Source: Monosiga brevicollis MX1
Lineage: Eukaryota > Opisthokonta > Choanoflagellata > Craspedida > Salpingoecidae
Reading direction: 5' to 3'
NCBI RefSeq assembly: GCF_000002865.3
Contig: NW_001865039.1
Span: 2,510,764 to 2,574,763 of the forward strand
Length of the DNA stretch: 64,000 nt
Shown here piece after piece: positions 44,201 to 57,400 of this stretch. Below the pieces are notes generated by a model. The model worked only from the letters and a program-made list of their open reading frames with translations. It ran no database searches and was not told where the DNA came from. The position numbers and the translations under genes were made by a program. Numbering within the stretch: position 1 is the first letter of the stretch; each line of letters begins with the position of its first letter.

Positions 44201-47200
44201 GAGGCCTTGCTGCTCACCAAAGGCGCGCCCATCCGCACGAATGAACGAGCAGGTAAGGTGCGTCGCATTGATTAGGGTAGCGTCATGGCAGGCACGGCCG
44301 GCAACAGTGATGGCAAGACCCGCGGGGACAGCACAAGCCGCACCAGATAGGTCAAGGGACCCTACTGACGGCCAGCTGCCTGCCAGCGTAACGAGTGTGG
44401 TCACGGCTGATGGAATGGCACTCGGGGTAACAGCGGTCAACACCGGGGTGAGGGACCAGTCGTAAACAAAATCATTGGTAAAAGCTTCCCCGTTGATAAC
44501 AATGGTGGCATTGAGGGTGCCGTTCAGATCCGCTTCGCGCGTGTCGAGGTCGCTCCAAGCGGGTGGAAGGATGCAGGTCAAGCTATCCGGTTGGGCGGAT
44601 TGCACAACGCATGGTTGACCGCCCACGGTGACATTATTCTCGGCAGGGCTGGCAGGGAAGCCGGTGCCGGCAATGTTGAGCAGGAGATTCCCGGCCACTG
44701 GGCCAGTGAGCGGGCCCACTGCGTCAACGGCCTGGGCGTAGGTCCAAGCCGTGGCGTCGTGGTTGGCGGCGCGGCCAACGTGGGCACGGATGAGCTCAAT
44801 GTTGATGGGGCCAGCGCTGATGTGGGGCACTTCACAGATAACCTCAGTGTCGGAGACTTGAACTATGGAAGCAGGGATGTCGTTAAAGGTGACAGCGATG
44901 GCAGCTTCATCGAGGCCAAAGCCCGCGCCGGAGATGGTCACGATGTCGGCAACTGCCAGGACGCTAGGGTCGCCGCTATTGCTGACGGTATTGATGCTGG
45001 GGTTGCGTTGGGCATCGAAAGCAAAAGCACAAGCGCTGCTGGTTTGGCCAAGGTCGGCGCAAGAGCTGCGCAGGCCGTTGGTGGTAACAACGACGACACC
45101 ATCCGAGTCGTTGTAGAAGCGGCGAAAGTAGCGGCCCGGGATGATTTCGTGAAAGAGTTCGTGTGCACCGTGCTCCTGGGTGTAGGCGCGAGCCGTGACG
45201 TTTGCGCCAGTAAGCCCGCTGCTGTTGACCTCAATCTGAGAGAGATTGCCCGTGGGCAAGTAGATGGAGAACGTAAGGGTCATGCCATCTTGGGAATTAC
45301 CGGAAGAGCCGCCAGAAATTTCTTGCAGCTCCGACACCTCAATGAGGGCATCAAGAGCGCAGCCGGCATCACAGGAGTAGGCCAGGGGCCGTGTCCAGTT
45401 GCCCTTGTAGCCGAGCTGATACGTGCCACGAATAGGCTCACTGGCCGCACGGTAGCGATTCACCCGATAGGACACTGGTAGGGAGCGGTTGGCTGGGGTG
45501 AGCGAAGCATCGGCGCTGGTGTAAATCTGAGGCAGATCACGGGCCATGGTGGTGGGGCAACTGTAGGTGATGATGATACGGCGCTGGTTGGGTACAAGAC
45601 CAGCGGCCTCGCTGGCAGAGATGGACCCGCAATCAGAAATATCTTCAAAGGCGTCAGCCAAAGCAGAAGGGCTGTCAAGGTCGACGGCGGTGGTCCATTG
45701 GCCATCGAGCGTCAGGTAAAAAGTACCATTGTAAACGTTGTTGAAGACGAGCTCGTGTTGCTCGCGCACCACGTCAGAGGTGAATTCAATAATCTGACGC
45801 TCACGCAGCGACTCGTGGAGGATTTCGTTGGGTGAGAGCACCACGTCAGGGGAGGACACGTGCATGCCAACCTTGAAAAAGTCCCCGCCACCATACTGAA
45901 TGTGGCGGATGCGGCAGCGGTAGCGACGGCCGGCCACCAAAGGAATGGGGTCGGAGATTTGATTATTCGAGTTCCAATAGCTGGTGGCATACGTGGAGTA
46001 GGCAACGCTGTCGGTCATATTCTCCACAGACTCATCCGTGGAGATGTCAAAATAGCACCGGTCATCGCCCTGGCAGAAGAAGCGGTGGTCGCCCGTGGCC
46101 TCGGGCACGAAATAGCCTTCCAACACTTGGCGATATTGGGTATCGAAGTCGCGCATGTAATGGTGGGCGCCGGAGGTTTGCGTGAAGTTGAAGACTTCGG
46201 CAGGTGCTGGGGTCCACGTGCCGAGGGAGTTGGAGAAGATGGAGCCAGCAAGACCACGAGGCAGGTCCGACTCGGGAACGCCGACGACAGCTTCGAGGCG
46301 GCACGTGATCTCAGTGTTGGTGCAGGCTACGGGTACGCAGTTGACGCCAGCAACAGAAACAACGTTGTTTTCGACACATGCATCTGCATCAAAACCGTCA
46401 CCGTACACGGTGAGCAGGGCACCACCCAGGGTACCGGCTGCACTGGCACTGAGTGCCGAAACGACGGGATGGACCTCAAAGTCATAGGTCGTATCTACGA
46501 ATTAGGCAGGGCGGCCGGGCAGGCCCGAAGTGAGGTGGACCTCAAAGACAAGGCGTAGAGCAGTAGGACGTGTCATGTGGGGTGGACAAGGGTACGTGTA
46601 AGCGCGTAACAGCAACGTACTCTTGTGCGCGAGCCACACTGAGTTGTAATTGGCAGAAAAACCAGCGCCCCAGGACGAGTCTTGACGATTGACAAGGAAG
46701 GAGACGTTGTAGTAACCAGCGGTCATGGAGGGCACGACGGCGTCGTATCGGCCAGTGTTCCACGAGGAGGTGCTAATGACGTCGTCAGATTCGTAGGCGG
46801 TTTCGAGAAGGGTGCCATTCAAGCGCAGCTCAAATTCGTCCGCGGTAATGCCGCGCAGGTAGCCAATCAAGGTCACATTGCCGCCAGGGGGTGCGGCTAA
46901 TTGACTTTCGCTGATGGTGGGGGTATAGACACTGCGGGCCCGGACAGAGCAACTGGTCTCACAGATGGCTGTGCTGCCCATGGCTCCGCCTGCCACCCAT
47001 AGAGAGACGGTGACGGCCAAATAGCTTTCTACCACCGTTACTTCGGGCATGACGCACACAATTTGCGTATCCGAGGAGTAGTAGGCAATTGTCTGGATGA
47101 CAACGGGCAGGCGTGGGAGTGAGGATGGCGTCAAGCGGAGGGGTCGAAGCGGCATGGGTCGTGAGCTTACTTCACAGACATCTGTGCCCACGTAGACGGT

Positions 47201-47493
47201 GGTGGCGCCTTCTTGACCTTCGCGATCAAACCCAACACCACGAATTGTGATGTGTTGGCCTGCCAGGGTTCGCAGGGGTCGATGAGGGTCGATGAGGTGA
47301 GCTTGGTGAAACGCGTGGATGAGGCGGCAGCCAGGGGGCACGACAAGAGCGTACCTCCTTTGTAGCCCACTTGGCGAGGGGTGATGTCAGTAATGTACGC
47401 ATTATCGTATTTGGTGTTGGCCCAAGTCGGGACAAGCACGAGGGCTAGGAGAGAGAGAACAACCCAGCAGGGGCTCCTGTGGCTGGGCGCCAT
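35207..47493 (-). CDS. Fibrocystin-L-like giant type I receptor with a cytoplasmic SH2-like domain
   Basis: This is a cell-surface protein of about 3955 residues related to PKHD1L1. Exons on the minus strand are 47355-47493, 47171-47259, about 46570-47092, 40744-46494 and 35207-40572. The junction between exons 3 and 4 is the least certain, but the total is in frame. A signal peptide covers residues 1-25. About thirteen IPT/TIG repeats follow, with a PA14-like domain near 360-475 and a discoidin-like block near 1496-1602. There are two G8 domains, near 1752-1840 and 2592-2680. Parallel beta-helix segments include FRNNTAHANGVHG, matching fibrocystin-L. A transmembrane helix lies near 3598-3618 (AVCAGAVLAVIVVLLTV) with a basic stop-transfer. 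The cytoplasmic tail of about 330 residues contains an SH2-like fold near 3775-3862 (YWHPKLSAAQAQEII, GTFLLYGR, FHGDLSTLIAYY). The tail also holds tyrosines in acidic or basic contexts (LPEYTDED, VDPRYVRR). The SH2-like tail is not part of known animal fibrocystins. Two exons exceed 5 kb, unlike neighbouring genes. Confidence 0.92.
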
Positions 47494-49005
47494 TTTAAAT
47501 GGTCAATGCTACGCAGGAGAACCTATCGAGCGAGCCAGCGCACAGAAAGAAGCCGCACGAACAGGGGTTAAGGATAAGGACGCCTGCTGAAGGAACGCCG
47601 GACAGAACCAAGGGAGGCGAGCCGCCGTGTGGAGAGCAAGGAAGAGGAGGTAGAGGGAGACTGACCTGTAGGGAAAAAAAAATAAAAGGCCGGACAAATT
47701 CCAACCCAGCCGACCAGCGGCAGGGCGAAGGGGCCTTGATTGGAAAGGGGGGTTTAATATGGCAGCGGCCTTTTCACCAAGCACACCGACGGCCCACTGG
47801 AAGGGCTAGTGGGAGGTAAGAACGTGGTAGCCCTAGGCAGGCCAAAGAAGAGGGGGGGGGGGGGGGGGGGGCAGGCCAAGGAAGAGAGAGAGAGGGGGGG
47901 AAGGGTTAGGTGGTGCCCCAAGTGGGATGGAAAAAAATATTCAGACACACACAAACACGCACAGCAACACACAAAGCACCCACAAAGCACACACACACAC
48001 CAGGTGGTTAAGTGGATGGATAAGATGAAATTTTGCGTATATGTGTGTATGGAGATGGAGATGGAGATGAAACGGCAGCGCTCCATTGAATGCTCGAGCA
48101 TGTTCTCATGCTAGCATCTTACTGAGGGGCATCTGTCTGACCCGACTCTTGGGGGACAGGAGTTGGCGAACGGGTGACCAGCTCGTTGTGTGGTCGGGTC
48201 GGTCTGGCCTGGTCTTGATACCCTTGAAAATCGTGTGCTGCTGCCAGGAGAGGTAAGCAAGTTGCGAAAACCATCACCGACTAGGTCAAAACAAAAGGCT
48301 CCTTCTCCCCGTCCGCTCGTGCACAGGTCCCCGAGCCGTTGCGGACACAAGGCCAGAAGGCTCATGATGATGGTTTGATCCAACAACGTCCAACACATGT
48401 GTGCCTGCTGGTGACAGGCGCAGCGCCTTTTGGGACACTTTGCACCCACTACACCGCGCGTGCGGGATATAGTGTGACTCGTGGTACACTCCGTCCACTT
48501 GGCCCGAGCGCCTCAGAACGCGGACAGTGATGAAACAGTTCTGACAATTCTCAGAAAAAAAGATGACAACTTTCATTCACCCGCCTTTTGTCAGACTATT
48601 CCAGCCACGATGGCAGTTGGTAGCGACTGTTTGAAGCTGCATCAACAAGTACAGTTGGTAGTGGGTCTTTTGAATGCCGGCTCGTCGTATTTGTCTTGTT
48701 GGAGTTGAGCTGTTGGTGCGTGACGATGGGTTCGGGGGGCGGCTGAGCTCGAACGGCTTGCTGGTTGTCGCTGCCCTTGGCCACACATGGCTCGCGGGGC
48801 ATTGACACGCCTTTTCGGCGATGAGCCTGGTCACCGTGTGCTTCTTCAAGGGCACGGCCAGGCCCGTCAAATCTATTGAGAAAGTTTTCCGCTCCCGCAG
48901 CCATTCTGCCCATGTCACTGACCATCTGATCGTGACCCTGCGTTGATTTAGGCCAAACCATTCGCCCCTTTCCCGGTTGCCATCTTGTATCCCGGGGCCC
49001 GTATC
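47494..49005. other. Divergent intergenic region (fibrocystin-L/TMED2)
   Basis: About 1.5 kb separates two divergent genes and should hold both promoters. A 20-G tract lies at 47852-47871, a GA/CA-rich stretch at about 47880-48000 and a GATGGA run near 48053-48068. Small open frames on both strands have no recognisable family match. Confidence 0.6.
47852..47871 (+). repeat. G20 homopolymer tract
   Basis: Twenty consecutive G residues lie about 360 bp upstream of the fibrocystin-L-like start codon. They could form a G-quadruplex on the plus strand. Confidence 0.92.
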
Positions 49006-50093
49006 ATGATGTCACCCCTGGCTGTGCTGGCGCTGCTGGCCTTGGCCACCTCCGCCCACGGCTTTGCCGTCTCCGTCGATGCGCACGAGAAGCAGTGCTT
49101 CTTCGAGGATGTCAAGAGCGGCACCAAGATGGGCCTCACCTTCCAGGTGGCCGATGGCGGCTTTCTCGACATTGATGTCACGGTACGCTCGAGTTTTTCG
49201 GCTCTCAATTGAGCTCCCCCCTTCTCCTCAAAGTTGGCGTCGTGCAGTGAGCTTGAGACCAGTGTCAGATGCCCGCAGCTCACCCTCAGGACCTCCATCG
49301 AACAGATTACCGGGCCAGACGAAAAGGAGGTTTATGCGGGTCGCCGCGAAAGTGATGGCAAATACACCTTCTCTGCTCACATGGATGGGCGTTACAAGTG
49401 CGTTGCCAGATTGCGCCCATGTGATCCGATCCACTACCCCTCGCGGTGACTGGTGTGCTCGAATAGTTGTCCCAATACCCAGGGCCGCTCTTGTCCTTGC
49501 ACAGAGGCCGCAGATCCTGTGCCCAAACGCCATGCTGACCAGGCTTCACAATCTCTTGATTCATAGATACTGCTTCAGCAACGAGATGTCGAGTGTGACC
49601 AACAAGCTTGTGGTCTTTTCCATGTACGTCGAAGGTCAGGAAGGCATCAAGGACACGCTGGGCGACGAAGCCGGTACGTTGGTTGGCGCCAAGCAATAAT
49701 AGGACATGCATCTTGCCTGAGGAATCCCCTGAATCCTCTCATGGTCTATCTTGACCTCAACTGCAGAGATCCACGACAACCTGCACGAGATGATCCAAGA
49801 GCTAGCCGAGCAGGTGGTCACGGTGCGCCGTGAACAGGAATATATGGTGATTCGGGAGCGCACGCATCGCATGAGTACGTGGTGCTAGATCTGGCTTGAC
49901 TTGCTGTGCCCAGTGTTGCCTACCTTGTTCGCACGGCCTCACCGGACCCCTTGCCCTCCTTGACACAGTTAACGACAGCACCAACTCTCGCGTGGTGTAC
50001 TGGGCCTTTTTTGAGGCGCTGATCCTCGTGCTCATGTCCGTGGGCCAGGTGTACTACCTGCACCGGTTCTTTGAAGTGCGCCACACCGTCTAG
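49006..50093 (+). CDS. TMED2: TMED2/p24beta cargo receptor (emp24/gp25L family)
   Basis: This is a type I membrane protein of COPI and COPII vesicles that cycles between ER and Golgi and helps sort cargo. Exons are 49006-49182, 49306-49397, 49567-49673, 49767-49874 and 49969-50093, giving 202 residues. A signal peptide ([20 protein letters not shown]) is followed by the GOLD domain. Conserved segments are the [18 protein letters not shown] block, [33 protein letters not shown] and the second Cys. A coiled coil ([15 protein letters not shown] onward) precedes [12 protein letters not shown]-type sequence, here beginning IND, and one transmembrane helix. The tail [13 protein letters not shown] keeps the FF COPII signal, but the lysine of the animal KRFF is His. 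It is divergent from the fibrocystin-L-like gene. Confidence 0.95.
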
Positions 50094-51464
50094 TTTGCAG
50101 CGTCGGTCACCCCTCACCAAAAAGTGACAAACAAGGCAAAAGAGTCGCCCTCGCGCCACAACCCGGGTGCTGCGCCTCCTGTTCTCTCGTTTTGTTCCCT
50201 CTTGCTAGTGTCTTCGTCTTGTATGTTTCTTTCTCTGTCTTTTCTTTTCCCCTCTCCTCCCTCCTCTCTCCCTCTCTCTCCCTCTCTCTTGGATCTTTGT
50301 TTCCCCTCTCTCCCACTGGACTCGAGCCCGCGGACGACTCCACCAAGTGGGGGCGGGGACGGCCCCGAACCGTGAGCAAGCACTTCGTGTGCATACACGC
50401 GATCTCCCTGCTTATGACCCTGAAGCAAGTGTTGGAGCCAGCCTTGGGTCGTGCAGCGCACGACCACCCAACTGAGTCAGCATTTGTACTCCAAAACCCT
50501 CTTGTCTGTCTGCACCGCACCTCAAACTTGTCAAAAGACACACAGCCCTGGTCGAGGGGTTCAAGGCTTGCTGAACGTCATCATGCATATGGGAGAGGCC
50601 ATAGTGGTCACTTGCAGGTAAAAAAAAAACAATCGAGTTTTGTAGGTGTTATGCTAAATATAGGTGATTTCGGGGTCTGAGTGTAACACTGTATTTTCGA
50701 CGCCCCCCTCCAAAGCAAGTCGATTCTTCGACTGATGCTCAAGTTTCTGCCTGCAAGCGAAAAGGCAGTAGTGCTCGTCGTCGTGGCAAATTCCACTGCT
50801 TGCGACGAGAACAGCACTGCTACCTCCTGTCATTGTGACCGCAAAAACCACAACAAAGACACAAAAGACACACTTCCCCGCCTACGACCAAAAGCACCAG
50901 TGGACTTCTTGGCTTTTCTCGTTCACTGATCCAGTGGCGCGCGATCTTTGTCTCCATCCCCTCCTCTCGCTCCGCCGACGCATTCAACAGCCGCACGGCA
51001 GGTTCGTGACGTTCCTTGAACGACCCCACCGCTGGTCAGCTCGTCCATCCATCCGCTTCGCGACACGCCGCCCTGTTAGAGGCACACCCCATCAGCACCA
51101 TCGCTCGTGGTTGCCCAAGCCGGCATCGCAAGTCTCCGCCCTCTCGTGGGCAGGCTGCCCTTGGTCCCTCATACTCCAAAAACAGAAAAAAACAAAAAAA
51201 AACAGACAATCAGGGCAAAGAGCCGGGAAGAAAAAGCATCGTCCAGAGACAAGGCATTGTGGCCGACCAGGGGGCTAGCTACATGCTTGGCATGCACTCT
51301 TGGCATTGGCATCCAAGCAACTCCTCGTCCGATGACTCACAAATGCTCACTCGCTCACGACACACAGACTACATTGCCGGGCAAGCGCGCGGCACTGACC
51401 TTCCGTCTACCTTGTATCACATTTGCGGAGGCCCGAAGGAAACTCGCTGCCTCACACCAGCAGC
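50094..51464. other. Intergenic region upstream of clathrin heavy chain
   Basis: About 1.4 kb contains a CT/TC-rich stretch at about 50228-50320 and a short A-run near 50620. Open frames here are low-complexity or lack homology. The right half probably carries the clathrin promoter and leader. I see nothing else. Confidence 0.6.
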
Positions 51465-54400
51465 ATGGCGGGCCTTCCCATCAAGTTTCAGGAGATGCTT
51501 CAGGTGCGCTCGCTCCACCTTTGCAGAATTTCCTGCCACTGGACTTGGCTTCAATCAGTCGGAACGTGTCTTGTTTGTGTGCAACTGGCGTATTGGCTCA
51601 CTCCTGATACCCTGCGACGCGCAGCTCACAAGCATGGGCATTGATGCGGCCTCCATCTCCTTCAACACACTGACCATGGAGTCGGAAAAGTACATTTGCG
51701 TCCGTGAAGCCAAGGCCGGTAAAACCGAGGTTTGTCTTGACCAGAGGGTGTGACTTTGCATCCTTTGACTCGTGTCGGCCCTCATATTGCTGATATCTGC
51801 TGGCCTTTCATTGGAACTTAAAAAAAAAAATTACTTCTGCCATGTCTGTCGGACTTGCACAGCTTGTGATTGTTGATGTCGCCAACAAGTCGGTGGAACG
51901 TAAGCCTGGAGGCGCAGATAATGCCATTATGAACCCTGCAGCCAACATCATTGCGCTCAAGGCAGCCAAGGTCCTGCAGATCTTCAACCTTGAGACGAAG
52001 CAAAAACTCAAGGTGTGTGGCAGCCCCAGTACTTGGCACTTGAGTGTTCAGAATCCCTGCCCGAGTTCCTGCCACACCCACATTGGCAATTTTGTCATCT
52101 CCTCCCCCAGCGACTCGGCCGCCTGCCCGCTTGCCCTCACCCCTCACCCCTCTTCACCCATTCTCTGCCTTCTTTGACCTTGCAGGCGCACACGATGGTG
52201 GACGACGTCCAGTTTTGGCGCTGGGTGGATGACAATACACTGGGTATCGTCACCGCACAGTCCGTCTACCACTGGGCTCTTGAGGGTGATTCTGCTCCCG
52301 TCAAGATGTTCGATCGCCATGAGAGCCTCAACGGCACCCAGATCATCAACTACCGCACTGATGCTGCCAAGCAATGGCTCATCCTGATTGGCATTAGCGC
52401 GCGCGACAACCGCGTGGTTGGTTCGATGCAGCTCTATTCGGTTGAGCGCAAGGTGTCTCAGCCCATCGAGGCCCATGCCGCCTGCTTCACGCAGTTCAAA
52501 ATGCCGGGAAATCCTCACCCCTCCAACGTCCTCTGCATGGCCAACCGTGGAGCTGCGGGCGCCAAGATTCATGTCATTGAGGTCGGCGCGCCGGCCGCTG
52601 GCAACCGCCCCTTCACCAAGTGCAACGCCGACATCTTCTTCCCCCAGGACGCTGCTGGTGATTTCCCCGTCGCCATGCAAATTGGCCCCAAGTATCAGAT
52701 GGCCTACGTCATCACCAAGCTGGGCTACTTGCATCTGTTTGACGTCGAGACGGCCTCGTGCATCTTCATGAAGCGCATTTCCGCCGAGACCATTTTCATC
52801 ACGGCCCCCCAGGACAGCGTCAGCGGCCTCATCGGCGTCAACCGCCAGGGTCAGGTGCTCTCCGTCACCGTGGACGAGGCCAATCTGGTCAGCCATGTTA
52901 CTTCACAGCTCAAGAACCCGCAACTTGCCCTCAAGCTGGCCGTGCGAGCTGATCTGCCTGGTGCGGAGGATACCTTTGTCCAGCAGTTTAACCACCTCTA
53001 CGGCCAAGGCCAGTTTGCTGCTGCCGCCAAGGTGGCCGCTGAAGCTCCTCGCGTAAGTCTTCCCGTCGCTTGTTCCGTGCACTCCGATGGCGTCAGCCCA
53101 ACCGTGTCAACGGCTTTGTTCAATTGTGATCGTGATACTTTCAATTTCATTTTGTTCAATCCTGTTTCTAATATCATCAAAACGTGCTTTACCCAATGAT
53201 TCTTCGAATAGGGTATCCTGCGCAACCAGGACACTATTCAAAAGCTGCAGCAGGCTCCACAACAGCCGGGACAACAGCCCCCCATCCTGCAGTACTTTAG
53301 CACTTTGCTTGAAACTTCCCGCCTCAACGCCCACGAGTCTGTTGAGCTCTGCCGCCCCGTTGTGCAGCAGAACCGCACCGAGCTCCTCGAAAAGTGGCTC
53401 AAGGAGGACAAGCTCGAGTGCAGCGAGCAACTGGGCGACATGATCAAGCCCATCAGCCCCAAGTTTGCCCTCTCCGTGTATTTGCGTGCCGAAGCCTCGG
53501 CCAAGGTGATTCAGTGCTTCGCTGAGACTGGCGAGTTTGATAAGCTGGTCCTCTATGCCAAGAAGGTCAATTACCAAGCCGACTACGCCTACATTCTGCG
53601 CATGATTCTGCGCTCCAGCCCGGATAAGGCCGTGCCCTTTGCCACCAGTCTGGTTAAGGAGGATCCTCCTCTCGCTAACATCAACTCTATTGTGGACGCG
53701 TTTGACGAGATGAAGCTTGTCCAGCCTTGCACCGCGTTCCTTCTGGAGGTTCTGAAGCCCAATCTTCCGGAGCAGGGCGACCTGCAAACTCGCCTTTTGG
53801 AGATGAACCTCATGCAAGCCCCTCAAGTCGCCGACGCTATTTTGGGTCAGGGCATGCTCACGCACTTTGACAAGCAGCGTGTGGCTCAGCTCTGTGAACA
53901 GTGTGGCCTCACCCAGCGCGCTCTGGAGAACTACACTGACCTGTATGACATCAAGCGTGCCATCATTCACACTCAGATGCTGGACCGCAACTGGCTTGTG
54001 CAGTACTTCTCCACGCTCTCAGTGGATGATTCTATCGAGTGTCTGCGGGAGATGTTGAGCAAGAACATCCGCCAGAACCTGCAGGTGTGCGTTCAGATTG
54101 CCAGCAAGTACCATGAGCAGATTGGCGCCGCCGCTCTTATCGACCTTTTCGAGTCATTCAAGTCGGCCGAGGGCCTCTTCTACTTTTTGGGTGCTGTTGT
54201 CAACAGCTCGGAGGACCCCGAAGTGCACTTCAAGTACATTGAGGCAGCATGCAAGACGGGTCAGACGAAGGAGGTGGAGCGCATTTGCCGCACCAGCAAC
54301 CACTACGACCCCGAGCGCGTCAAGAACTATCTGAAGGAAGCCAAGCTCTCCGACCAGCTGCCTCTGATCATCGTTTGCGATCGGTATGCTCCCACTCTTA

Positions 54401-57400
54401 TCAGCAAATTGTTGTGTTGGCCGTTTAAGTCGGTCCACCCGCTCATTGTGCTCGTTCTGTGCCCCGCGTTAGTTTTGACTTTGTTCAAGACTTGGTCATG
54501 TACTTGTACAAGAACGACCAAAGGAAGTTCATTGAAGTATATGTGACCAAGGTCAACCCCAAGCGTCTGCCCGCCGTTGTTGGTGGCCTCATGGACGTCG
54601 ACTGCTCGTAAGTATTGCGATGCATTCACCTTCAGTTCCACGGCTTGCACCCATCATACCAAACCACATCCACATGCCAACGCGATGCAACGCAACGCAA
54701 CACAACACAACACAACACAACACAACACAACACAGCACGCGATTCATGCTTGGCTCGGCCCACTGAAGTGCACGGCCCCAAATCTCCTGGGTTGTCTGCA
54801 TTCAAGGCCGTGCCTAGAAAAAGTCTGTTGCCTTTGCCACGGAGTTGACCAGCACGCGTTGCAATGATCACCTTCGCCAGGTTAAACACACATCCCTTTT
54901 TTCTTTCTTCCGAGTGACGTGGTATACACCCAGAGCCCGATGCCACTCACAGATGCGCAAGCGCACTCATAGTCATCTTGTGTGTCTTTGCCATCTTTCA
55001 TCGGCGGTAGGGAGGACACGATCAAGAACTTGATCATGGTCGTTCGCGGCGAGTTTTCAACCGATGACTTGGTTGCCGAGGTGGAGAAGCGCAACCGCCT
55101 GAAGATGCTGCTGCCTTGGCTCGAGGGCCGTGTGCAAGAAGGTGTGACAGAGCCTGCCACACATAATGCTTTGGCCAAGATCTACATTGACAGCAACACC
55201 AATGCCGAGCGTTTCCTGAAGGAGAACCAGTACTACGACAGTGCCGTCGTGGGCAAGTACTGCGAGAAGCGTGACCCCCAGATGGCCTTTGTGGTTTACG
55301 AGCGAGGCAACTGCGATGATCAGCTGATTGAGATTTGCAACGCCAACGCCCTCCACAAGAACCTGGCTCGCTACCTGGTGCGCCGTAAGGACTCAGACCT
55401 CTGGGCCCGTGTGCTGGACGAGAGCAACGACCAACGCCGCTCGGTCATTGATCAGGTGGTGCAGACTGCGCTGTTGGAAGCCCAAGATCCGGACGAAATC
55501 TCCGTTGCTGTCAAGGCGTTTATCGCGGCCGACATTCCCTCTGAGCTCATTGAGCTGCTCGAGAAGCTTGTCATGGGCGAGTCCATGTTCAGCAAGAACA
55601 GCAACCTGCAAAACCTCTTGATCGTGACGGCCATCAAGGCCGATGGTGCACGCGTGTCCGAGTACATCAACCGCCTGGACGACTACGATGCCTCGACCAT
55701 TGCCCAGGTGGCCATTGAGCACTCGCAGTTTGAGGACGCCTTTGCCGTCTTCAAGAAGTTTGAGGTGCACACCGAGGCTGTCAAGGTTCTTATCAATGAT
55801 ATCAAGAACCTGGATCGCGCCTACGAGTACGCTGAGCGTGTTAACAATGCTGATGTGTGGAGCCTTTTGGCCGGCGCACAGCTGCGCGACGGCATGATCA
55901 AGGAGGCCATTGATAGTTACATCAAGGCCAACGACCCGTCTGCCGTGCAGGGTGTCGTCATGGCTGCCAAGACGCATGACAAGTTTGAAGACCTCATTCG
56001 CTACCTGCAAATGGCGCGCAAGAAATCCCGTGACGCCGCCATTGAGACCGAGCTCGTCTTTGCGTACGCCAAGACAAACCGACTCGCCGACATGGAGGAG
56101 TTTATCACCAGCCAACACATTGCCAACGTGCAGGAGGTTGGCGACCGCTGCTACGACGAGCAATTGTGGGAGGCTGCCAAGATCCTCTACTCTAATGCCT
56201 CAAACTTTGCCCGTCTCAGCTCCACCTTGGTGCACCTCAAGGAGTACCAAGCAGCCGTGGATGCTGCCCGCAAGGCCAACAGCACGCGCTCTTGGAAGGA
56301 GGTGTGCTTCGCCTGCGTTGACCACCAGGAGTTCAAGATGGCGCAGATTTGCGGCCTCAACATCATTGTTCATGCCGACGAACTGGGTGAGCTCATCTCC
56401 TATTACCTGGTGCGGGGCCACTTTGAGCCGCTTATTGCCCTCCTCGAGGCCGGCCTCGGCCTTGAGCGCGCCCACATGGGTCTCTTTACCGAGCTTGCCA
56501 TCTTGTATGGCCGTTACCAACCGGAGAAGATGAAGGAGTACCTCGAGATGTACTGGTCGCGTGTGAACATTCCCAAGGTGCTGCGCGCCGCCGAGGAAGC
56601 TCACTTGTGGCCCGAGCTCGTGTTCTTGTACGACAAGTACGATGAGTATGACAACGCCGTCATCACCATGATGGAGCATCCGTCCGAGGCGTGGCACGAC
56701 AAGCGTTTCCTCGAGATGATTGTCAAGGTGGCCAACACCGAGCTGTTTTACAAGGCCGTTGACTTTTACCTGTCCCACAAGCCGCTCCTGCTCAACGACC
56801 TGCTGACGGCCGTTGTTGGCCGCATTGATCATACGCGTGCTGTCAAGTTGCTCAAAGACCGCGACGTCGTGGCCATGGCCAAGCCTTACCTCAAGACTGT
56901 GCAACAGAACGACAACGTGGTCGTGAACGAGGCATTGAACGACGTGCTGATTCATGAGGGTGACTACGAGGGTCTTCGTACCTCCATCGATGGTTACAAG
57001 AACTTTGACAACATTGCCCTGGCTCAGCGATTGGAAAAGCACGAGTTGCTCGAGTTCCGGCGCATTTCCGCATACCTCTACAAGGGCAACAACCGCTGGA
57101 AACAGAGCGTGGACATTTGCAAGAAGGATCGCCTCTACAAGGATGCCATGCAGTACGCGGCTGAATCGCGCGATCCTGAGGCGGCCAAGGCATTGCTTGA
57201 CTACTTTGTCGAGATTGATGACAAGTAAGACCCGAACCGCATCTCTTTGTTTCGTTGTTTATCCTGACCCGTTTCCAAGTATCGTGCTTGACACTGACTT
57301 GTCCTTGTTGCTTGCCTTGCCAATTGTTGCAGGGAATGCTTTGCGGCATGCTGCTTTGCCTGCTACGATCTCTTGCGTCCGGATGTCGTGACCGAGCTTG

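Noticed and set aside
50192-50680. A 162-residue open frame upstream of clathrin
   Set aside because: It is Ser/Leu/Pro low complexity from a CT-rich tract with no conserved motif.
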